Assembly: GCA_003184365.1 (NCBI GenBank)
Contig: NKYR01000052.1
Location: 182,553 to 246,552, forward strand
Reading direction: 5' to 3'
Source: Evernia prunastri
Lineage: Eukaryota > Ascomycota > Lecanoromycetes > Lecanorales > Parmeliaceae
Length of the DNA: 64,000 nt
Below the pieces are notes generated by a model. The model was not told the origin of the DNA and searched no databases. It worked only from the letters and a program-made list of their open reading frames with translations. Made by a program: the position numbers and the translations under genes. This document shows, one piece after another, positions 57,895 through 64,000 of this stretch (positions within the stretch are counted from its first letter, which is position 1; every line of letters begins with the position of its first letter).

Positions 57895-59841
57895 TCACTC
57901 TGACTTGACCTCCATCTGTGGTTCCCTAACTTCTGTTTCAGTCGTTACCTCATGTAGCGCGGCTTGCGCCACCGCATCGCTGTCTGCGAGTGTACCCGAA
58001 TTCACACCCGGTCTGGCTCCGGCCGCGGTCACCCAGTGCACACCCTCTGTGAGGATGCCGACAGCAAACCTCCTTGCATGCGCGTGATCTTGACTATCTA
58101 CCAGACGATACGGACTGTGTGTTACATCCAGCCCCCCAGTTTCATAACCGTCGAGGGTGTGCGGGCGGCACTGACCCGTCTTCTGCAGGTGGAAGAGGAG
58201 TTCGTCAGCCGTGTGGCTGAGGTCCGGTTCCGGCAGAAGCGCCTCGACGAGGGCGGTCACGCGGACCGTCGAGTGCGGCACCTCGAGGGAGCGCGCGAGC
58301 CAGGCTCCGTCCTCGGCCCACACGTCCAGGCGTGGGCCGACGACGTGCAGCGTGCCCGCCTCCATCAGCGCGATCATCTGCTCGATGCGCTGTCGCGGCG
58401 GGCCGATGGACAGGAAGGCGTTGAACGGTGTGTACCAGCGGTCCAGGTGGTCCCGGTGCGAGACGCCCGACACGCCGCCGTGGTCCACGATCAGCCGCAG
58501 CTCGTTGCGGAGGTCGCGCATCACGTCCAGGGCCGTCTTCAGAGGGCCCTCGGAGTTCCCGAGCGCGGCCTGCTCGGCGTCCGAGCGCAGATAGGCGAGC
58601 AGCCAGTCGCGCCAGTCGCTGGCCGTGTCGAAGGTGCGCTCGCGGTAGGGCCGCGAAATGTGATCCCAGGACCAGCGGTCGGCCTCGGGGATGTCGAGCT
58701 CGTCGAGGAGCTGGGCCTCTTCTGGGCTGTTGTGTGGGGTGGCGAGGAACCGGCTCCGGAAGTTGGGTCGTTCGCATCCGTGCTGATGCTGTTGCAACAA
58801 GCACTCGTAGTAGACCATCTCCACCTCCTTCGCGACCAGCGGCCATATCTCAACGTAGAAATCTGGCGCATCTCCGGCGTCGGCGCGCTTGCGGAAGCCA
58901 GCGATCACCTCGTCGGTGAGGGTAATTGGCATGTGGCGACTGTATGGGCCCTTCGCGTTGTCGCCACGGGCCTGGTACGGGATACCGCGGCGAGAGCCGG
59001 CGTATAGACGAGGCTCATCGCCTGAGGGGTGGTAGCGCAGGCCGGCGCCGTCGGGTTTACCGGTGAAGCGGCCGCCACGGCTCGTTGTCAGCAGAACCAT
59101 GTAGTCGAAGAAATTAAGGCCGAGGCCGCGCAGGAGAACCGGCTCACCCGGAGCGATGGAGGAGAGGTCGGCGTCGGCCGGGTTAGCAGGCGGGAAGTGA
59201 CGCAGGCCGTGCTGTTTGGCGTAAGTGCTGAGTTGCTGCTGCTTAGGCTCCGCGAGCAACGGCAGATGGTCCTGGGCGAGGACCACGGCGGCGAGGTCGG
59301 ATAGGGTGCGGCCGGTGGAAAGGGTGAGGGTCTGACGACCGTGTGGCGCATCGTCAAGGCGGGTCGCGCGAGCGGTGTGCACCTCGACCTTGACGTTGGG
59401 CGGGGCCGTATGCAACACCTCGCGAAAGACCCATTCCAAATAGCGGCCGTACTGGGCGCGGCTTGCGTAGTCGTCGGGGCCCAGTTCCGGTTCGGCGTCG
59501 GTCGCCCATGTGTACAGGCTCGGTCCCGGGCGTATCGGTCCCGAGCAGTCTACGCTCTCGTCCGTGAACAGAGTCATCTGGGACGTGACCGTGTTCATCA
59601 GCAGCTGCGGCGATTGATCGGTGCGCCAGACCCTGCCGGGCCCTGGCGGCGACGGATCGATGACATGGACCGTCAGCTGTACGCTCGTTGCGAGGAAATC
59701 CCGTGCGGATGCGCAGAGACGTTCCAGGACGCTGGTCCCACGCGGTCCCGCGCCGACAATGGCGACGTGAAAATGAGCGGTCTCGGTGGACGCGGCGCCT
59801 TTTTCAGCCCCAGCAAGGTGAGAGGTGGAGCAAGTCTCCAT
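57895..59841 (-). CDS. Intronless FAD/NAD(P)-binding protein of bacterial type (648 aa)
   Basis: A single exon. An N-terminal Rossmann motif FHVAIVGAGPRGTSVLERL (about residues 23-42) is followed by VIDPSPPGPGRVWRTDQSP and later GEPVLLRGLGLNFFDYMVLL, the pattern of the NAD_binding_9-type FAD/NAD(P)-binding proteins common in actinobacteria. A Rossmann-type N-terminus is followed by a long C-terminal part with no other named domain. The reaction is unknown; relatives are annotated only as putative oxidoreductases. The gene is strikingly GC-rich in third positions, while its upstream flank (59850-60470) is AT-rich and neighbouring genes use a more balanced codon choice. With the lack of introns this suggests acquisition from bacteria, but fungi can have intronless GC-rich genes, so a phylogeny is needed. 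The ATG at 59841 is the first in frame. Confidence 0.78.
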   Translation of the reverse strand: METCSTSHLAGAEKGAASTETAHFHVAIVGAGPRGTSVLERLCASARDFLATSVQLTVHVIDPSPPGPGRVWRTDQSPQLLMNTVTSQMTLFTDESVDCSGPIRPGPSLYTWATDAEPELGPDDYASRAQYGRYLEWVFREVLHTAPPNVKVEVHTARATRLDDAPHGRQTLTLSTGRTLSDLAAVVLAQDHLPLLAEPKQQQLSTYAKQHGLRHFPPANPADADLSSIAPGEPVLLRGLGLNFFDYMVLLTTSRGGRFTGKPDGAGLRYHPSGDEPRLYAGSRRGIPYQARGDNAKGPYSRHMPITLTDEVIAGFRKRADAGDAPDFYVEIWPLVAKEVEMVYYECLLQQHQHGCERPNFRSRFLATPHNSPEEAQLLDELDIPEADRWSWDHISRPYRERTFDTASDWRDWLLAYLRSDAEQAALGNSEGPLKTALDVMRDLRNELRLIVDHGGVSGVSHRDHLDRWYTPFNAFLSIGPPRQRIEQMIALMEAGTLHVVGPRLDVWAEDGAWLARSLEVPHSTVRVTALVEALLPEPDLSHTADELLFHLQKTGQCRPHTLDGYETGGLDVTHSPYRLVDSQDHAHARRFAVGILTEGVHWVTAAGARPGVNSGTLADSDAVAQAALHEVTTETEVREPQMEVKSE

Positions 59842-62100
59842 AACCGGTGAGTTTTTCCTTATTTGGACTTCTGATTTGAATTGGATAGGGGATAATAGAT
59901 TGTGAAGAAGATGACTGATAAAGGAGACTGTTAAAGCTATCTATATATTTGAGCAATTATAGAGAACGCTTTGCAGCTCATAAAATTTCTCAAGAAATCT
60001 CTCACAGCTCTTTCATTATTAATGTCATTTCGGCTGATTTCATCGCATTAATGGGGCCCCTCGTACCCGTAGCATGGAGAGTTCCGTAAGATGAAGAGTG
60101 ATTGAGGTGGTTTGATCCGTTACGTGTAGAATTATTTCAAATTCCTATATTTCAAAATCTTATATTTCAAATAAGAGTGTCTCCCGAAGATCTTCTTCGA
60201 AGAATTCTTCAATTCTCTCCTCTTCCTCTCCTCTCTTCTTCTTGAAGGGTAATTCTCTCGGAAATCTTTAATCCCCTCGAAGAGTCCCCTCGAAGAGTCT
60301 TCTTTAAAGAATCTCCTCAAAGAGTAATTCTCGAAGAATTTCTCTCTAAGAATCTAATTCTTAAAAGAACACTCAAAACATAGTTCTTTTTAGTTAGAAT
60401 AGTAGCTGTAGGAGTTCAGCGCAGAGAAAAAAAGAGAGGAGAGTCAAAAAAATGATCGAGTTTTGATGGAGCTCTTGGTTTTGTCCTAGTGTCAATCATC
60501 ATCAGCCGTATAGAAGCAGCCCTGACGTGAGAGAGTGTTATATGATATCATCAGCTTATGAATACAGTGGACTTCTAGGAGGGTTGAAGATGAATCAAGC
60601 GGGGGCGTGATAAATGGAGTTATAAATGGTTAATCAATCAGCCAATCTGTCAAGCTCTGAGACGCAAGCACGTCTTCTGTTTAGAATTCGATCATAATTT
60701 GCATGTTGATTGGTCACAATTACCATCAAAAGAGGAAGGTATAGCGTCTGTTGCATGAGGCTGAGAATTCTGAACCCCCGATGAAGGGTAATGAGAAAGG
60801 GAGAGTGGGTAAGATCCCATCCTTTGCAGAATTCCGAGTAGAATGTCATAGCGCCCATTACCAAAACCCCATGTACTTACTATTGCATTCGTGATACCGA
60901 ATTCAGAACCACTATGATTATATATCGCCGTCTGACAGCCATATATGCCTCTTAGGACCTGCTGGAGCCGTGTTCTCATATCTAATCGTGGCGTTTTGAC
61001 GGTGTTTGCTGGTAGGGTTGAGTCTCTGATCTTTACCTCCCGATAGAGAATAGGTACAACGGACTTGAACCCACGGCCGGAGTCTTCCTTCAAGTCTTTT
61101 GCGTTTTTCAAGCATTCCCTACGTATTAGTTTCGTCAAATATAGAGTGTCTGGACAGTGGTGTCTCTCAATGGCTACCACAATGATGCGAACTGGTGTAT
61201 ACACGCTCGACAGCCTTTCAAGCGCAGAGACCTACATTGAACAAACATTCCCTACTCTGAAGAAACCACCGTGCTGCTACCGCAGAGCTGAGAGCATCTT
61301 TGCAAGAGTCGAACAACACAAGCCTCATCATAGAAAAGCACGCCCGCGCCGTGTTCACCATCAGTCGAAGCATTTTAGGTAGTGTTCAACTGTGGGGACA
61401 CTGTTTTGTAGACGTGGAAATTGAGGCTGCCGTTGTAGCATCCATGTCGCCGAAAGAAATAGGTGCAAGGGTGGTGATACCTCATCTATCCTTCGCTCAA
61501 TTGAGATGAAAGGTATTTGATGATCCAGGATCCAACACATTAGGTTTAATTTCATGTGTGCGAAGGAGCTAGGGAGTATAAAGCCAGAGGTTGCTTACCC
61601 CCAGCTCTTGGCAAGCTACAATATTTTAAGTATTGGTGAGGTCGATGAACGCCTAAGAGGTTAATTCTTTGGCTATCGCAAGGCTGTGTAATAGATCTAT
61701 TCCTCGACTTCTTTCCTTCGGTTCGCAGTGACCTAAACATTGGATAAGTGTCCTTGATAATTTACAGGGGTTGTGTCGTGTAGTTCGCTAAGCAATCAAC
61801 AAACATTACCGTAATGTAAAGTGCCCCTTTTAGATCCCGAATCAACGATCTTCGGCGGCCTCGCTGCTATGTTGGAATAAAGTTGGTCAAGTCCGAGATG
61901 TAGTTCGAGCTCGGCGCTTCTTCATTACAGCGAAAGACTGCAATGCCCGCACCTGCTTCTGAAAAGTCTCGGATGCCCACCCCACCCTGTTCTACCTGGA
62001 CAGGGACCTCCTAATCGTTCGTCTACAAAGTCTATTTCAAAACAGGTACTGTTAGTGGTTTCGCTCGATACGAAAGGAAAATCAAATAATCTCACATCAG
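59842..62100. other. AT-rich low-complexity region without a supported gene
   Basis: 60120-60400 is dominated by degenerate TCGAAGA/AAGAATTCTT motifs on an AT-rich background. A minus-strand frame at 60692-61204 (170 codons) shows no domain. A sequence near 61051-61075 resembles a reversed tRNA T-arm but has no matching acceptor stem. The promoter of the FAD protein lies at the left edge. Confidence 0.5.
60165..60370. repeat. Degenerate GAAGA/TCGAAGA-rich low-complexity block
   Basis: Repeated, partly palindromic units (TTCTTCGAAGAATTCTTC, CCTCGAAGAGT twice, TCTCGAAGAATT) recur about every 14-40 bases within an AT-rich segment. Confidence 0.7.
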
Positions 62101-62266
62101 CTAGGGTCTCAGGTCACCCTTCTCCACTATCTCCTTGATCGCCTCCTCCGTAATCAGCATCCCCTCGGCACCTGCAGGCGTGCCACAGTAGACTCTTGCC
62201 TGCAGTACCGCCTCCCTGATCTCGATCCCCGAATAGCCGTTATTGATTGCGCTACGGGTATGCAAT
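62101..62266 (-). pseudogene. C-terminal relic of a carboxymuconolactone decarboxylase-family gene
   Basis: The minus strand encodes HTRSAINNGYSGIEIREAVL, then QARVYCGTPAGAEGM and ITEEAIKEIVEKGDLRP before TAG at 62103-62101. This is the characteristic end of gamma-carboxymuconolactone decarboxylase-like proteins (the family has a conserved C-G-x-P-A segment). Directly upstream the frame continues as LELAL but meets an in-frame TGA (about 62285), and no upstream exon with family sequence was found. The rest of the gene appears lost or too diverged to see. An undetected upstream exon is the alternative. Confidence 0.6.
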
Positions 62267-62720
62267 GCCAGCTCCAGTCACGCTTTCTAGAGCTAATGAC
62301 AGCCATGCAGCTCGCAATCAAGGTTTTTCGCTATACATCCAACACAGAACTATCTTATTAACCAATCTGTTAGGTTTTACAAGACCATGAACTAATGTAA
62401 CGACATCATTGACTTCCTAGGAGTGCCATCTCGGCATTTTCCCACGAACCGGTCTGCTGACAATAACCCAGTTTCGGGAAAGGCCGAGTATGCTCTACCG
62501 ACAGGACGGTTCGTAGCTGCGTATTTAGGCACTTGGACGGAGATTGTAAGGGTGGCGTATTTCTACAATCATAAAATTGCAGTAGTACGCAATAGCACAT
62601 GAGAGCTCCAGCCGGGGCGGCTTTAGCTCGAGACAAATCGTAATTGAGTTCCTAAAGAAGTTCATAGCAGGTCCCGGTGTGTGATGTTGCAGCAGTGGAA
62701 CCAGCATCAGGCAACCATGC
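62267..62720. other. Intergenic region, no gene recognised
   Basis: These 454 bases lie between the relic and the nitronate monooxygenase stop codon. Short frames here lack features of real genes. Confidence 0.4.
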
Positions 62721-63791
62721 CTAATTGTCGTTGGCACTCAGCAATCGGATCCTCCTCAAGGCATCCTCTTGCGCCTCTTGGATAATGTCACCTGCATCTT
62801 TCACTTCGTGAATAAGTCCCACAGAGGCTCCAGCGTAGGTTGCAAGCCTTCCCCCCGGTCCCCACCCACTGTCGCCCATCTTCAAAGCCTCGTCGTGGCG
62901 TCTTTTGAGATCCCCGAAGGGACTGCCTGCCTGCTGCTCCACAAATGATTTGTTGACAATGGTCCTTGGACTATATTCCGCTGGCCATCCAAAAGTGCCC
63001 CTCAGATGATTGTAGAGTAATGTTCGTGTTGTCGTCACCGCACCATCGGAAGCACGTAAAATCTCATTCTGATATCCACGGCTAATCCGTGCTTCACTTG
63101 CAGCCAGGAATCGAGTCCCCATCACCGCGCCTGAGGCTCCCAAACATAGCGCCGCTGCAACACCGCGTCCGTCGGCAATGCCCCCTGCAGCTAGCAGAGG
63201 AACCTGACTGTTTGCCATTGCATCTGCGACTTCTGGAAACAAAGTCATGAGACCCATTCCATCCTTTACCCGACCGTGGCCGCCAGATTCTGCTCCCTGC
63301 ACGACGACGACATCCGGTTCCTCAGAATTTGTCAGGAGTTGTTTCGCCTCTCCCAACGTGCCGATCTGGATCCATATCTGGGTTTGAGGAGATGCTCGGC
63401 GGATCCTGCGAGACCAATCTTCGAACTCTTCTGGGCCCTCTCGGGGTGCGTACAGCCAGGCAGCACAGGGCTTGAATCTCTCAATGCTGGCGACAGCTGC
63501 GTTGACGTCGTCTCCCCATATCTGGAAGCCGACTCCGACCGGGAGAAGAGAAGACTTTGAGAGAGAGGCGTTGAATACAGACGAAGAGTTGCGTGCTTTG
63601 TTGATCAGCATTGATGCCTCTTCAAGATCGACAATCATGTCTTGTGTTTTGACTCCGGGCCCGAGAAAACCCAAACCACCTGCACGAGATACAGCCACGG
63701 CCAGTGCTGGGCCGGACATGATGCGCATTGGAGCACTGACAATGAACGAGCGAGATGCCCAAGGATAGCGCGACAACAATTTGGTAGCCAT
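62721..63791 (-). CDS. Nitronate monooxygenase family protein, copy B
   Basis: A single exon of 356 residues with the same barrel motifs as copy A: FIVSAPMRIMSGPALAVAVS, RAGGLGFLGPGVK, LPVGVGFQIWGDDV, WIQIGTLGEAKQLL, VVQGAESGGHGRVKDGMGLM (catalytic His in GGHG), LLAAGGIADGRGVAAALCLG and GAVMGTRFLAASEARI. It predicts an FMN enzyme oxidising nitronates. The two copies are clearly homologous but well diverged, so the duplication is not recent. The start at 63791 aligns with copy A. Confidence 0.92.
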   Translation of the reverse strand: MATKLLSRYPWASRSFIVSAPMRIMSGPALAVAVSRAGGLGFLGPGVKTQDMIVDLEEASMLINKARNSSSVFNASLSKSSLLPVGVGFQIWGDDVNAAVASIERFKPCAAWLYAPREGPEEFEDWSRRIRRASPQTQIWIQIGTLGEAKQLLTNSEEPDVVVVQGAESGGHGRVKDGMGLMTLFPEVADAMANSQVPLLAAGGIADGRGVAAALCLGASGAVMGTRFLAASEARISRGYQNEILRASDGAVTTTRTLLYNHLRGTFGWPAEYSPRTIVNKSFVEQQAGSPFGDLKRRHDEALKMGDSGWGPGGRLATYAGASVGLIHEVKDAGDIIQEAQEDALRRIRLLSANDN

Positions 63792-64000
63792 GGGATGTTG
63801 GAATGCTGAAACCTACCTTCCCCGCAATGTACGCTACCGCCACATTGGGCTAGCGCGAGAAATCTCTGCACCGTACATAGACTGTAGAGCACCTATCATA
63901 GTACATTATCAACTATATACTTCTTACACTATGTGTATACTGTCAGAACCGTGCCCAGAGTCAAGTCTAATGGGGGTAAATTGAATAAGACAACTAGATA
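63792..64000. other. Right edge, upstream flank of nitronate monooxygenase copy B
   Basis: These 209 bases hold the promoter side of copy B. No further gene is visible before the window ends. Confidence 0.4.

Noticed and set aside
57964..59007. Plus-strand 347-codon frame opposite the FAD protein
   Set aside because: It is an antisense shadow of a high-GC3 gene and has no domain.
61037..61140. Possible tRNA on the minus strand (GGGTTCAAGTCC-like T-arm)
   Set aside because: The T-arm-like string is there, but no matching 5' acceptor half or D-arm could be found upstream, so a complete cloverleaf is not supported.
1..64000. CRISPR arrays, operons, riboswitches
   Set aside because: No regularly spaced repeats were seen, and the sequence is eukaryotic nuclear DNA with introns. 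No riboswitch-like leader was identified by eye.

Overview
The window is a 64 kb piece of nuclear DNA from a filamentous ascomycete (Pezizomycotina). This is inferred from fungus-typical families (a Pan1 endocytic scaffold, an F-box recyclin, a sphingolipid C9-methyltransferase, a galactose oxidase, a Zn2Cys6 regulator, a Fot1/pogo transposon) and from dense, short GT-AG introns, many of 50-110 nt. I cannot name the species. Gene models were built by eye from splice signals, reading phase and family alignment recalled from knowledge; none was checked by a search.

Layout. 0-4 kb: the 3' end of an unidentified gene, then recyclin-1. 4-6.7 kb: gene-poor, with microsatellites. 6.8-14.5 kb: a small two-exon gene, an EthD-domain gene, a possible 68-residue Cys-containing gene, a complete but inactivated pogo-type transposon (24 bp inverted repeats, TA target duplication), and a second, probably broken EthD copy. 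14.8-18.5 kb: erd1 (EXS family; contains a 7-nt microexon) divergent from PEX10, then a short F-box-like gene. 20.5-24 kb: an 11-exon galactose oxidase with its copper/radical site intact, convergent with the sphingolipid methyltransferase (24.1-25.9 kb), which is itself divergent from an amino-acid transporter (26.4-28.7 kb). 29.1-34.8 kb: a 9-exon NADP-glutamate dehydrogenase, an eroded coding block and a group II PLP decarboxylase. 36.5-38.1 kb: a gamma-butyrobetaine/trimethyllysine-type dioxygenase. 41-45.7 kb: a four-span membrane protein and a DEDDy exonuclease. 46.2-48.3 kb: a Zn2Cys6 regulator that contains a 13-N assembly gap flanked by a duplicated segment. 48.8-52.2 kb: LSM5 (six tiny exons), a nitronate monooxygenase and RPB11. 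52.8-57.4 kb: PAN1. 57.9-59.8 kb: an intronless, GC-rich FAD/NAD(P)-binding protein of bacterial type. 60-64 kb: AT-rich low-complexity DNA, a carboxymuconolactone-decarboxylase relic and a second nitronate monooxygenase.

Functionally, most genes are housekeeping (splicing, transcription, endocytosis, peroxisome biogenesis, Golgi/ER retention). The 26-35 kb stretch groups amino-acid uptake, ammonium/glutamate interconversion and an amino-acid decarboxylase. That is a plausible small nitrogen-metabolism neighbourhood, but the sequence does not prove a cluster.
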